NCBI GenBank assembly: GCA_013397115.1
Contig: VWZW01002467.1
Location: 745,666 to 809,665 of the forward strand
From: Edolisoma coerulescens
Lineage: Eukaryota > Chordata > Aves > Passeriformes > Campephagidae
Direction: 5' to 3'
Length of the DNA: 64,000 bases
Shown: in pieces, positions 11,891 to 24,930 of the stretch
Layout: every line of letters begins with the position of its first letter
Numbering within the stretch: the stretch's first letter is position 1
Notes under the pieces: model-generated
What the model saw: only the letters and a program-made list of their open reading frames with translations
Database searches by the model: none
What the model was told of the DNA's origin: nothing
Made by a program: the position numbers and the translations under genes

Positions 11891-12579
11891 AGGTTGTATA
11901 ACAAGGTAACTGCCAAAAAAACCCCCATTACCTCAGAGCCAGCAGCAAAACAATGTCCATATTTGAGTCTTTACAAACCAGTAGGAAAGACACTCAAAGA
12001 AATAAGTAAATCAAAGCCGTGTGTCCATGAGGAGCACGGGGACCTGCAGGAGGGCCCTCAGCTGGTCTGGGGCACCTCAGCCTGATTCACAACTAAACCT
12101 CCTTGTTTGAAACATAATTTTCAGTGGAATTGCAGCAGAAGTTCCCTCACCTGTTGTCAGGGTGCTGCAGTCCCTCGGGCAGGACGGTGCCTCCTCCTGC
12201 TGAGCTCCTGATCCCGTTCTGCACCCAGGATGGTCCCTGTGCAGACCCCCCTGCATGGCGAGGGGCACGGGATACAGGGCTGGGCACAGACTCTGCTCCC
12301 ACCACTGCTCTGGTGGCACCAAGGGTCACTTTGTCCTCCAGTGCCAGGCGAGCAAGCAGAATGCCTTAGCCCATCTGGCAATTTATTCCCCACTGATTCT
12401 GTCAGAAGAGAAAAAAAAAAAGAAGCAAAAAGTCCTTAGATTCAAGGTTTCAGAGTTCAGGACTGATTTTTGTGCATATACTTTGTTCCTCACTTTAGAG
12501 CCATCAGGTTTTCTTTCTCCCAGAGAACATAAACAACTGAATTTTAAACCAGACTCAGCAACTAACATGACATTGTGAA
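11891..12579. other. Non-coding unique DNA with an A11 tract
   Basis: Overlapping open frames on both strands at 12077-12439 are GC-rich shadows of each other without recognisable domains. An 11-base A run lies at 12411-12421. No repeat family was recognised. Confidence 0.5.
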
Positions 12580-12880
12580 GGACACACCAGCACTTATCAT
12601 CTCTCCAGATGAGTTGGTAAGTATTTATAGAAGCATTTTCTCCCTGGCACAGCTTTAACTAAGCAATGTATCTAATTTCCTCTGGAGAAATGTGTTGGAG
12701 AAATCAGTAAGATAAGTCTCATCATAAATAGTAATAAATAACTACTCTGGCGTAGTTGCTTATTTAGTGAAGTTATTTGAATATTAATGGTTTTACAGGT
12801 ACACTTACAGGGTAAAAGTCCATGACAGTAATACCCCAAAACTAAATCCAGGATTCCATGGTCTGAATTACAAGGCAGGA
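12580..12880. other. AT-rich ORF-free block
   Basis: About 300 bases with no open frame. It carries GATAAG (12710-12715 region), repeated AATAAATA units and TAGTTGCTTATTTAG. It resembles the other AT-rich candidate regulatory blocks but shows no outstanding motif arrangement. Confidence 0.25.
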
Positions 12881-15800
12881 TGTGGCTGAGGTTACTGGAG
12901 GCAACAATATATGGAATAGCCCAAACCTTCCCTTAAATATCAAAGATTTCATGGAGCGCTGCTCCTCGAGAGCACCAAAGCCCAGACCACTCCAATTAAC
13001 AATTAACTCCCACGGCCACAGCCAGGCTGAGGGGCAGGGGCACAGTGTCAGGCACGGTGGGGGACGCAGCCAGGCCCCTGGGACAAGCCCAGGACGATCT
13101 GCTTGGCCAGAGGGTGGCTGCCCGGGAGGCAGCGGTGTCGGGCTCAGAGCACAGGAGCTGCAGGGCAGTGACCCAGCTGCGGTGACACCGGGACGGGACG
13201 GACCAGCCCCTGCCAGTGGTGGCCCTGGTGGTGCTCCCTGCTCTCCCTGGTGTCAGGGTCCCCATCCCTACGGTGAGATGGAACTCCATGGAGTGCACCC
13301 TGTCCTCTGCACACAGCAGTGATGCCTTTGGTTGCTTTGATGTTAGCAGCAGGAGACATCACAGCAGTGCTGAGATGCTTATTATCCCCTTGGGTTCTTT
13401 TCTTTTATTCGTCATGGGTTTCAGCCTGTTGTATAATATACATTTTTCAAGTTAAGCATCAAAACAATGAATACAAATGAGCGAGGAAGTGTTCACTTGC
13501 TGAAGGAGGAGAATTACTAAGAGCAACACTGTGCAGCATTATAATGCATTTCCACTACTACACCGTTTGTATTAATGTATTAGAGACATCTACAAAGACA
13601 AATTGCAGCTTAGTTCAAAGGGAAGAACACTCAAATGCCTGTAAAACACTGCAGGCTGCTCTCGGAGATGCTCTCCCTGAAACAACATTTGGATTTCAGA
13701 TCTCTCCTGGCATCAAGGACAATATGCTCCCGCTCCCTCTTCCCAACCACACCGGCTTGTGACAGCACGTGGGCGCCCACGGGCCCTGAGGAGGGGATGG
13801 CCACTGTCCCCAGCCCAGGACAGCGCCTGGCCCCTCCACCCTCACTGACCGGGATGCACGGACAGCCACGGGCAGGACTGATGGCACTGGCTCATCCCAG
13901 TGAAGACTTCATTGCTGAATATAAAGAAGTATCGAAAGCCTCAGGAAGGTCTCCCTGGAACCTTCTCTCCCCTTCAGCATTTAGAGATTCTGAATTTCCC
14001 AGTAGGAATGGGCAAACAGCCCCTCAGACCATGGGACACACGACTCTCCCTCGTTCCACAGCCCTGCTGTGGCTCAGGAACAAATGCATCATTTTGGAAA
14101 TGCCATTTCTCACCAGCACCAGGGAGCTTGCAGATAAAGAGCAGTAAACCCAGGCTGGGAGCACAGAGGTCACTCAGTGCAATGAGATCTCTGGGTGAGA
14201 TGAATCAGATGAGCCATTTTCAGGACATTAAGATTGTTTACAAATCCAGTCAATTTTTATTTCGTTTTGAATGAATTTGTGTACGTATTTTCTTTTGCCC
14301 TCTATAAGCACAGTCATCCTTTCTGATCCCCTTCCATCTCTCCCTGGCATATGGTATTTTCATCTTGCTAACAGGATTACATTTACCCTGCCAGGCTATA
14401 GCAGGCGCACAGTTTTGTTCAGACTTCCACTGCTTCTCTCACGAACGTGCTGCTATTAGCAAATGTCAGCCCTGGAGCAGGGAGGTGTGAGAGGAGGAAA
14501 GTATAAAACAAGAAAGGGGAGAAAAAATTGGAAGAAAAGGAAGAAGAGTGTTAACAGCAGCTGTTGGGAGCACAGAGTCGCTGGTGAGCTCCTGGGGCTG
14601 GAGTCTCCAGCAGCACCGTGGTGTGAGGGGCAGAGCCCCGTGGCCACTGGGAGTGGGGACCCTCTGCCACAGCCCCCTTCACATCCTGCTGTGCCCTCCG
14701 GGGGTGAGCTGGGGTGAGCATCACCCCCAGCAGCTTGGGGACAGCGGGGAGGGGACAGTGGGACCTGGAGGGCCGGTCAGTGCTGCACATCCTGACACGG
14801 TGCTGGCTGGGAACAACAAACCAAATAAATTGTTTATTTTTCCTGGATATCTCATGTTCATTAAAAAAGCAGAAAACCAGCTTTGTTATTCCTAGGTTAT
14901 TCCATCACCTCCATCAGTGTTTGTGCCAGTTAAAAGGGACAGGACAAATTCAGCCAATCTACAGGCACATGTACCCGGGTTCAGTTTGCTGGGTGCCAGG
15001 TCCCCTCCTCAGCTGGTGCCATGCATTGCCACCTGGAGACGCATCTCGTTTACATGCCCATCCCTTCCCGGTACATCTTGCAAGAAGAATTAATTAGTTC
15101 AGATGATAAAGCACCATGGGGAAGGAGAATCAAGGTTAATAACATATATTAATAAAATATCAGCAAGGAAAAATGACTAGCTGTGTCCCAGCTAAGCCAT
15201 CTCCATGACCATAATCTGTCCCTGTCTTTGAAAGTGGTTATATCTCAATAGATCAGGAGGGAAAAATAATGGAGATGAAATAACACTGCAAGGTTTCAGC
15301 TCCTCATGAATGCTCTGCTTGCTGCTCCACTGGCAACAACCTGGTGAGCAAAGGAGCAAACTGGGTGGTTGGCAGCACCCTGGGAGTTTTCCCCAAAATT
15401 TGTTCTGAGGGAGATTCCAGCCTGGTGCAACATTGGGCACAAATGAGGGACAAGGACAGCCCCCTCCCTGCTGTTGCCAAGGTCCAGCCCACAGTGGTGC
15501 ACACCAGCCTTCAGTTCCAGGTCTGGGTTTGCAGAGTGGGAAATATTGAGCTGCCAGAGAGCTGTGGTTGTCATGCTGCCTCAAAACATCACCCAGATTC
15601 TCCCTTCAGCTTGTTTAAATACATCACTTTATCATTCGCAGTAAGTTTCCCATTAAGTGTTCCCATCAGCAGAGAAGCCATGCGAGCACACCATTTATCT
15701 GAGGTTTCATCATCGCCCCAACTAATTACCTGTCCCCAAGCCATGAAGCAGCCAGAGGAGCAATACTGGCACCTTCTGTGACAGGCAGGTGGGAGAAAAC

Positions 15801-16160
15801 ATTTTATCTTCGCTGCTGCCCCTCATCCTTGCCTGGGAGAGGAGCCAAAGGGCAGGAACACAACAACAACAGGAAATGCAAAGTCTGTTGAGAGGTGTCT
15901 GCAAACTGCATTTTCCCATTAAATTGCATCATCAGAAGGGAAACTGAAATTCATATCACCAAAATAAGAGGAAAGCCTCAATCCAGAACTTACTTTCTAG
16001 AGCCAGACCCCAGAAACCAATCTTCAGAAGCTGGTAGGATCAGGGTTTGGATGCACTGGCAGCCTAAGGGGATTGATTTGGACATATTAGGAATGGCAGC
16101 TCCTCCCCAGTGCAAGGAAAGCAGGAACCTGCTCTGTTCTCTAGCAGCTATTGATTTATA
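12881..16160. other. Non-coding unique DNA
   Basis: Open frames up to 170 codons (for example 13635-14147 and 12882-13322) have no recognisable domain, and their codon content simply follows local GC content. GC-rich parts are about 13010-13300 and 14560-14790; AT-rich parts are 13380-13580 and 15080-15300. I found no transposon and no RNA gene. Confidence 0.55.
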
Positions 16161-16640
16161 ACACTTCAGAAACCTGTCACCATATAGTCTTTTAATGCTG
16201 AGCTGTGAAATGAAAAGACATTTTCACACCATTAAAGGGAGGTTAATGTAAGATGAAAAAGAGAGTATTTGCATGTAATGAGTGAATTTGAAGAGCTCGG
16301 CTGGATTTCTTGCAGGCTGTCCCTGCAAAGCTGATCCCTGTATGGAGAAAAGTTTCTTCTTAAAAACAAGTGTGTTCCTCCCCTCTCCAATCCCAAAGCA
16401 AAGGACACTTATTTAAGTATCATACTGAAATACCCATGGTCTGGTTTCAGAATAAGAAATAATGGCTCCAGAGAGTGGGAGGGTGGGAAAGCACAGGGAA
16501 CCTGGCAGGGAGATGACACGCATCTGTCTGCTCAAGAGGCTTGTATGTTTCTTCTCATAGTTTTCCATTTTTTTTCAATTCTGAGTGCTGCAGCATAGCA
16601 CCAGTACATTGACTCTATGCGTGACTGAATAACCGTGAAT
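16161..16640. promoter_or_regulatory. Candidate enhancer with perfect POU octamer
   Basis: About 470 bases without a sizeable open frame. A perfect octamer ATTTGCAT lies at 16267-16274, immediately followed by GTAATG, giving a POU plus homeodomain-like composite. The surrounding AT-rich sequence includes CATTAAAGG and GGTTAATG. The octamer is the classical POU-domain binding sequence; an enhancer role here is inference. Confidence 0.3.
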
Positions 16641-19600
16641 TTTTACTTTCCCTCTGCTCTTCCATGGGAATGCTGCTGGAGCCAAGCTGAGCCAGGGACA
16701 GATGAGCCCAGCTGGCTGTCCAGACCCTGCAGCCACAGGCCACCCACCCAGGGAGCAGAGGAGGGTCTTGGAGCCCCTACCCCAGCCCTGGCAGCTGCAC
16801 CATCACCTGACACAAACACTTCAGCCTTTAACCATCAACAGCTCCTGACGGGCATGCAACAGCTGGGAGTTAAGATTCCCACAGTGATCTATGCTCCCAT
16901 TCGTATCTTCTGATATCTGGAAGTGGAGAATTTCAGCAAAAAAGGGCTTTCCACTAAGATGGCCATAAATCTCAATGTGTTTACAACAGAAGACTGACCA
17001 GAAGAGTTTATTAAATCTCTAAGGGATTTGATGTATATCAAACTGTTACATAAAGTCAATACTTTGGAAAGAACTAGACAATAAATACCCTACAAGAGGC
17101 AATATTTCTATCACGGAGAAAGCAATCACATAAAGATTAGGAGACCAATTTCAATACTGAATGTCAGTCTGCTGTAAGAAGACATTTATTGTTTTTCTGA
17201 GTTATCACAGAAGAGCAAGATAAGCCATAACAATATTCTGAGCCCAGCTAATCATGCTATCAAAGTCAGAAATACTCTTTCCCCTTTTAAAAATCACTTT
17301 TCTACTTCGCAAATAAAAAGAACAACCTCTTGCAGGTGCAAGGGGAGGGAGGGAAGGAGATTTATTATGGGGGGTCATGAAAATCTGCAACTGCTGCCCC
17401 TCAGCTACGAACACAACTCGAGGTCCCTCCGCAGGTGAACGGGGCAGGTGCTGAGGGGTGAGCCCACCCGAGGGACCCTGCTTCTGTTCTTGCTACAATT
17501 GGTTCAAGGACCAAAGCATCACCTGGGACAAAGCTGTCCTGTCTTCCAACACTCTGGGAAGGGTATCAGACCAAGGACTAGGAGGTACTGGGATGCCATG
17601 GGAACATGGGTTATACAAGCACCATAAAAGCCAACGAATATGGACTCTGGCACGGAAACTACCAGCAGCTCCAACCATGCTGGTGGGATGAGTTTGAGAG
17701 TTTGGGTTTGTCTGGCTGAAGCAAAAATTTCAAATTTGAACAACCAAATGGGAGCTTAAGAATCTGTGTCATTTGTGCACAGCACACGTTTCCCCTCGAC
17801 ACCCCAACACCCAGCAGAGACCGCAGCAAGCAGCGCGTGCTCCGCGCGCGGGCACAAAGATAAGCCCTTCGCAGCAGAGATCAGTGACAGCCAAAGTGAA
17901 CACAGCTATTAATAATGACCCCAGTCCAGAAGGGAATCATCAATTATCCTTATCATCTTCAGCTTGTATCTCTGGAAAGATGAATCCGGCAGATTGGTGT
18001 GTACAGGGAAGAAAGGAAATGACACGGAGCTGTTGCTCATTGTTATCGAGAACTGAAACACAATGAGATGGAGGCAATTATCAGCAATTTTAACACAACT
18101 GTACCAGATGCATCAATGCTGTAACATTGAGCATCAGTGGCTACGAGCTACAGGAGGTACCAAACATGATTTGTAGTCCAAATCAAACTTTTTATCTCTC
18201 ATAGGATCCACACAGCTGTGCTCAAAGGCCAGTGTTTCGGAGAAGTGATGTGCATAGCTGCTAGAAACTCCTCCATACAGATAAAAGACCAGACAAGTCA
18301 ATTTTAGAATAAAAAGCAGTTTTGTGCTTAAGAATCCAGGGGATCAATGTGTTTAATCATAATTCTGGGGGGAAAAGGAAAGTACCCACAAAGAACAAGC
18401 ACTGGAGCAGAGGGGGTTTAGAAAGCAGGGTGGGGAGTTATACAGCAAAAATCTAGGAGCCCTCAGCTGAAACTCCTACTTGTGCTGATTAATCTAACAG
18501 GGGATGTCAAGTTTGAGTCAGCACATGAATTACATCCCAAAATATTTTGTAAATCCTTTTTTTGACATTGAGATGGACCGTAAGACAGGATGGCACCAGA
18601 ACATGATGTACAGCACCATTGTCTGCTTGATGGATCGGGAGGTTGTGTGACACCCTCTGATAAATGATCTCCATTTTTGGGCTGCAGATTAACTTCCTGG
18701 GTCACTTGATAAATTATAGGAAAAGAAGTTATTTGAGGGGCAAACGAAAATGGAGTTCCAGTGACATGATACCTCTCACTGACACTTCTTTGGGGGGATT
18801 AATGAGAGTAAATGGCCCCTTCTCTACCTCTTTTTGCAAGGTGATTGTAATTCCAAGAGAGAGAGTACTTAGAGTTTGCCTTGTTTATTGTGGGGAAATA
18901 GTGCTTGATGCAGAAGAATCAAAGCCCCTGAGGAGGGATGTGACCATGGCATGAACTCACTTTGAGGACTCAGAGCACTGATTAACTCCACAATAATGAT
19001 GTAAAAATACATCATTATACCAGCCCTGTACTTAGATCCAGGCTACACACAAGCAGCAAGGCCCTGCAGCTCTGGGCAGATGCAGCTTCCCAGTTCCTTG
19101 GGGAGTGGACAGAGGGACAGGCACCCAGCCAAGACCCAGCAGAGAACTCTGCTGCTCACATCCTCTGGCTCCCTGCCAGAGCTACCCACCACAGTTCCAG
19201 GACCGTGTTTTGCAGTTATTTGGGAACTCAGATTCACAAAAAGTGTCTAAATGGGATTTGAGATGTTTGGATAAGGGCTCCAACAGCCCTGAGAGAAAGG
19301 CACAACAGCTCTGTTCTGTTTCTAATGGAACAATAATCTGCACTCTTATGGGGCTGGAGAAGTTGGGTTTCTCAGGGAATTTGACAGCATCTTTACTAGT
19401 TTATGGCAGAAAAGGAAAGGCACTTAAGGGGATTTTGTTTGTCACTTGAAAATTAGCCTAGAGGAAAAAGAATCTTCAATTCAAATTTAATTAAAAACTG
19501 ATGAACCAAAAGCCTTGTAGTGGCTCTGTGAAGTCCCATTGTTACAGCATGAGAACATAGCCCTGATAAGCAGCAAGAAGAAAATAAAAACAACAGATTT

Positions 19601-20200
19601 AAAGCTAAAACCCAAACAGAAATGGGCCAAACTGTAATCCAGTGGTACCAGACTGTTGCCAGAACAGAAATTGCCCCACTGCACTTAAACAGGGGCTTTA
19701 AGGGAACTGCTGAGCCACTTGTGTACTACTGGCAACATCCCATTAAACTTACTGACATGATTTCATCCATCTCTTTTGGTCAAGACCTCCTGCCCCCGAG
19801 GGGAGGGGACACGTCCCTGAGGTGCACACATCCCTCAGCACTGTCACACACAGCGCTGAGCCGGGGTAATTGCACATAGCCAAGGTCAGCTTTGTTCCCT
19901 AAAACATTAGAGCATGTTCATAAACAGCTAATAAACCCACGAATGAGTGATGACTTGGCACAGGAGGAGGAGAGGTCAGTGGTGCTCAGCTGCTCCAGTC
20001 GGCTCCAGAAAGGGAAAGCAGCAAGTCCCCAGGGTGGCGTGGGGGATGCCACTGGTGTTCCTGGAGCTGCTGTGGGAAGGGCTGAGCAGGGCAGCGCACG
20101 CACGGCCCGTGCACTCACACGGCCCTCGGAGGCAGGCGAGTGGATGGGACCCGCAGCAGCAAACCTCTGAGGCCAGAGTGCACAGCTTCACTTTACCAGC
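16641..20200. other. Non-coding unique DNA
   Basis: No gene was recognised. The stretch 16920-17200 is AT-rich. A CpG-dense spot at about 17828-17850 (GCGCGTGCTCCGCGCGCGGG) is isolated. The interval 18060-18460 has no sizeable open frame and no identifiable element. 19890-20170 is GC-richer, with conflicting frames on both strands. Confidence 0.5.
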
Positions 20201-20520
20201 TGGACCAATTTAATTAACTATGGGAACATTAATTATTGGCTATTGCTGTTTTTATTTCAGAAAAACCAACTGGCATTTCGCCAGGTCAATATAATGCAAA
20301 ATAGCCACTAACCCCAGCCTGAGCTTAGGCCCCAGATGCTTTAGATTGATGGTAATTTCTTTGCAGCTCTTACTGGCAAAGAACAATTTTTAAAATGGTC
20401 CCAAATACCAGACCAGCCAGAGGAATAAAATTTCCTCAGATACTTAAGACCTCCTGTTTATCACCCTCTGTAGCATGTGATACACATTGTTGTACATTTT
20501 CTGTCAGCAGTGATTTATGA
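20201..20520. other. AT-rich block with inverted CCAAT/TAATTA element
   Basis: CCAATTTAATTAA (20205-20217) and TTAATTATTGG (20229-20239) form an imperfect inverted repeat, with CCAAT-type ends and two homeodomain cores facing each other. Just to the right, a pyrimidine-rich tract ending in TTTCAG (20247-20260) is followed 24 bases later by CAG|GTCAAT (20282-20290), which could mimic a micro-exon. No open frame of note. This is a regulatory candidate at most. Confidence 0.3.
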
Positions 20521-22555
20521 ACAAAGCACATTGTTCAAATAAGCTTAATATATAAAGAACTGAAGCATTCTGTGACATGGTCTTAAGGCAGCAATTGCCT
20601 CCCCCGCCTCTGGACCTCCTGTTCTGTTCTGAAACATTAGAGGGGCTGCAGGAGGCCAATGGCCAGCAGCCACCTGTGCCACCATCGCTAGGACAGCTAC
20701 TCAGGACAGGGAGGAATTTCAACCCACCCTGCCTGTGGCACTGCCATGAAGTCATGTCTCTGGTAAAAATGGAGGCCAAGAACTACCCTGATTCCACAGA
20801 GAAAGGAAAAGTCAAAAGAAAACTGTGGTATTGAAAGCAGGGGGAGGATGCAGCCTCCTGCTTGGGTGGCTCCTGGCAGCATTCAGACCTGGGAAGGAAC
20901 TGCCCCTGGTTCTCTGTTCCTTTGCCTGCTGATGGCCTCAACAGCTCACACAGACCAGGAACAAGTGGAGTGTCACAGACACCCACCTGCAGCCCCCACG
21001 CTCCACCTCCACCATCCCTTCCGTGCCAAGGCTGCAGAGACCCACGTGGGGTCTGCAGAGGATCCAGCCAGCTCTCACCACCTCCTGCCCACCTCTCCCA
21101 CTAATGGACACAGCACAGCCGCTTCCCCGAACTCCCGCATTTTTCTTTCCATGATTATCTGCTTTAGAAAGGCACGAACTGAAAATGAGATGCAGAGCCA
21201 GCGGGCTCTTTTGAGCTATGGTTATTAGCTGTGTGGAGGATGAAAGTGGTACGACTCCCCAGATAAATATATAGTTCATTAAAAGTGTTCGGGATCACTC
21301 TATTCTGCTGATCAAAAGCCTAAATCACACAGTTAGCAACATTAAGGAGCTGTATTATGATTTGAGTTATATCTGGACAAACCCACTCGAGAAGCGAGGG
21401 AGGCCCAGCGGCGCCGGCAGGGCCTTGCTGGGAGCCCAGCAGCCACGCTGCAGCTCCGGCCCTGATCCCAGCACACGGAGCCCAAGGCAGGATTTTACCC
21501 TGTTTTCAACAACTGAAACCATTCAGGCTGTTTGGGAGCAGCAGACTGCACACATGAGTAGGTGCTTTCTTCCTCAAACCACAGCTGTCAGGTTCCTCTC
21601 AGGTTTTAACAAAACCTGTTGGGGCAGCAAACCCAACCAGCACTGCCCAACTCCAGGGGCGTTTTTAAAACATAGACACAGGACAAGGGGGTGCTTCGTG
21701 CCATGGTTCTGGGCTTACTGCAACCAGAGAAATTTAAATCATGCCTGATGAAATACTGATTCTGGAGAACAACTGCACACTGATTTACTCAGAGTTACCA
21801 ACACTGACCAGAGGTGATTGTCCCATCCCTTTTGTACAACTGCTTCTTCTTTCATTGAGCACACAGCTTGATAAAAACCCCAAAACCCACAAACCCTGCG
21901 TGACCAGGCTCTGGCTCTCTCGGGCAGAGACCTCTGCAAAGTCCAGCCCGACCTCCTAAGTCTTGGCTCAAAACCTGCTGCTCTCCGATTTCCGATCATT
22001 TCAAATCTGGCTCAATAAAAGCTCTCTGAGACTGAGGACATGAATACTGATGACAAATTTTGCATCCAAATGATGTCTCAATCAGTCAATTTTAAAGAGA
22101 ACACAAGTCTCTTGTTCAGCTTCAGGCTGTGTCAAGGACACCACAGAGTCCAGGCGAGCTGCTCCTCGAGAGGTGGTGAAGGACTGCTGGGTCTCAGCAC
22201 CTGGAGCAGCTCCTGTCCCACTCCTCTGCCACCTGAACTCACCATCGTGCTCGCCCTGCTCAAACAGGGCTTGCTCCTCTTTCCTGGCTGTCCTCACAGC
22301 ACAAGCCCAACCCTTTGACAACTGGATGTTCCTGCTTACCCCACTGCTCCTCCCATGGAAGCAGGACAGCTCACAGCTGCTGGAGCCCTGCATTTCAGTG
22401 GGCTGCAATTAAACAACAGGCACGCTAATCCACAGCAGGAGAGCACCAGTGGGACACTGCTGTTCCCCCCTTCCCTCTCAGGGAGTTCTTGGCCAGGCAC
22501 TGATAAATTAAACTCGGCACCTCCTTTGACTAAGATGGATGGCAAGCTTAAATGA
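20521..22555. other. Non-coding unique DNA
   Basis: The open frames (at most 128 codons) are not recognisable as protein. GC-rich stretches lie at about 20930-21120 and 21380-21490. Nothing else is identifiable. Confidence 0.55.
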
Positions 22556-22780
22556 TATCCACTGAACAAATGGCTGATTTGTGTATTCTTCCATTCAGGA
22601 TTAGGCTAATAAGATGTTCATTTATGGATCTATTACTCAGTCATTTAACTGATTAAAAGAAGAGGACCGGGCAAATTTCACTATCCAGGAATTGATTTCC
22701 ATCTTTTTAGGCCAAATTTTAGTGGAGGGTTTGCAAAGGTAATTTAGTGACACATATCAAAACATCATTAAGGTGGCACA
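22556..22780. other. AT-rich block, candidate conserved element
   Basis: No open frame. The sequence contains TTCATTTATGGATCTATTACTCAG (from about 22618) and GATTTCCATC, and has the look of a conserved non-coding element: AT-rich, non-repetitive and free of simple repeats. There is no strong motif evidence. Confidence 0.22.
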
Positions 22781-24930
22781 GTATTTTAAAATACATGAGA
22801 AAAAGTCGGGGTGCTTGAAGCCTCCAGGTTTAAGGCAGCCCTGCTCTTCCCCACCTGCCTTTTGCTGTGGTTCCTGGAAGGATGCACAATCGGGGTATTT
22901 TAGACTGAGAGGTGAAAAGGGGCTCCCAGTGACCCTGGGACCTTTGGGGAACCCCGAGCTACAGCAGCCTGGTGCAGGGCTGTCCCCAGGCAGAGCAGGT
23001 CTCTGCAGGGCTGTTCCTAATTGCTGCAGGCTGCCACCTGTACCTGCAGCGTCTCCTCGGGGGCACATCCGCACCTGCTCCAGCCCTGGAGAGCACACAG
23101 TCACACTGGACTGTCCTGGCAGCATCAGCATTTGCCTCCTTTATGCCTGTCATCAGCAGGAGGGAGGTGGTGTGTACATCCCCGCGGACGCTGCTGGGGC
23201 AGTGCTCAGCTCAGAGCCCCTCGGAGCGCCTGCCGGGGGCCCGAGTGCTGTGCGCTCTGGTCCTCGACTCAGAGGCTGCTGGGGACAACAGGAAACTACA
23301 CAGCAGATTTTTCAGAATGAAGATTTGCAGTCACTAATCATCCACACCCAGTCTGTGGAGGCTTTGTGTCCGGATAAACAAACCAGCGCTCCGGCATCTG
23401 TGCGGCCAGCCGCTGGGCTGGCATTAATTCAGGCATGGGGGAAGGCTTTCTGCTTGAATTAAAATAAAAATCATCAGCTGTCTGGTTCTGCTAAATTAAA
23501 CCAGGAAATGACTAAAGACACTGGTATTTAGGCTGCTGTCATTAGGATCCAGCATGAGCAGGCATTTCTGCACGAAGCAGCTCTCTGCTGCTCCTTCCTC
23601 CCTGGCCCCGTGCCCGTGTTCCTAACTCACGGCCGAGGTGCTCGCCCACCTGCCAGGGCTGGGGTTAATGGCTTTACCCAGTGCTGCTGCAAGCTGACAG
23701 AATCCTCCTCGCTGAGCCCTTCAGGGCACCAAAGACTGAGCTGTAACACTCTCCACACCGGTCACTCGGGGAACAGCTCATTACCCAGGATTTTGATAAC
23801 ACTGCTGAGCACTGGAGACAGGAACACAATTATCTTCCAACCCGGATTTACCAGCACTCTCGTCCTCTTGCCTCACTGAAGCACAACGAGCTCTAATGGA
23901 GCACTTTGCTGTGTGAGATCACCAGTGCCTTCTCAGAGACAGAGAACAGGAGGGCATACAAGAGTTCTTAATTTATACTTCATCTACTGGGTCTTAGTTA
24001 ATTTAACAGGTCCTTACATTCATACAACAAGTTATGCCTCCAGAAAACTGAGCTGGTGCCAGGATGGAACTGTTTCATTTAATACACCCACCAACACCAT
24101 GAAAACCCATCTTTGCGTGCGCTGCCGTGCACTCCACAGTAACAGAAATTCTCATGCTCGGTCTCTCTGCGTGATGTGTCTTTTCATGCAGACAGTTAAG
24201 AGGAAAATACAAATGTACTATCCAGAATCCCCTTTCACCCAGTGACATGCGTTCTTTCCTGCCTGCTAAGGATAGCAGGGGTGATGGGATTTAGCACAGC
24301 GTCAGATGCAGAGGGCAGTGCTCTGGCTCCCCACGGGGAGGAGAGCTGCCGGCAGCCACCGGAGCAAGGACTCACAGTGCCCTGTTCTTGCGGCTCAGCT
24401 TCCCTCGGCAGGGCCCCCCAGGCTGATGGGCTCCCCAGGCCTCCGGTGAGCCTCTCTCCCTCCCAGGGCAGCCGCCTGCAGAGCCCAGCGGTGCCGGGGC
24501 ACGGCCACTCCTTGCTTGGAGCACAGGTCAAGAGAGAGGAGCACAAGCACTGGACACACAGTCCAGGCGGTCTGTCTGTTCACCCACCAGCCCTCTGTGC
24601 CCTGACAGGGATATCCTGGTGTGCCTCCCCAGGGCACAGCCCCTCTCCAAAACAGCCTGGGAAAAACCCTTGCCGGGCTGGTTTCTCTGTCAATTCCACA
24701 CACTTTCAGAAACCAGGGCAGAGCACTGGGCTGTGACCAAGCGAACAGCTCAGTCCGACACTCATCCCTCTCTTTTGCATAATGCATTTAGAAGTGGATC
24801 TATTTTTTATTGCAGAATAATATGTCTGGTTTATATATTGGCATCTTTGTGATGTACTGACATTTTGTGCACATTCACTGCTCACCCCAGGGAAAGCTGG
24901 TAAGTGAATACCACCACAGCCCTGTTTCAC
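22781..24930. other. Non-coding unique DNA, GC-rich at 22900-23440 and 24290-24520
   Basis: This interval includes the longest open frame in the window (22773-23462, 229 codons). Its translation is Gly/Pro/Ser/Arg-rich and shows no domain, and frames of 121 and 99 codons overlap it on the same strand. The intervening AT-rich piece at 23455-23560 carries TTAAAATAAAAATCATC. I see no gene, repeat or RNA. Confidence 0.55.

Noticed and set aside
22773..23462. Longest open frame (229 codons, plus strand)
   Set aside because: It lies in GC-rich, stop-poor sequence. The translation has no domain or family motif, and other frames on the same and opposite strands are open too, so it is best explained as chance.
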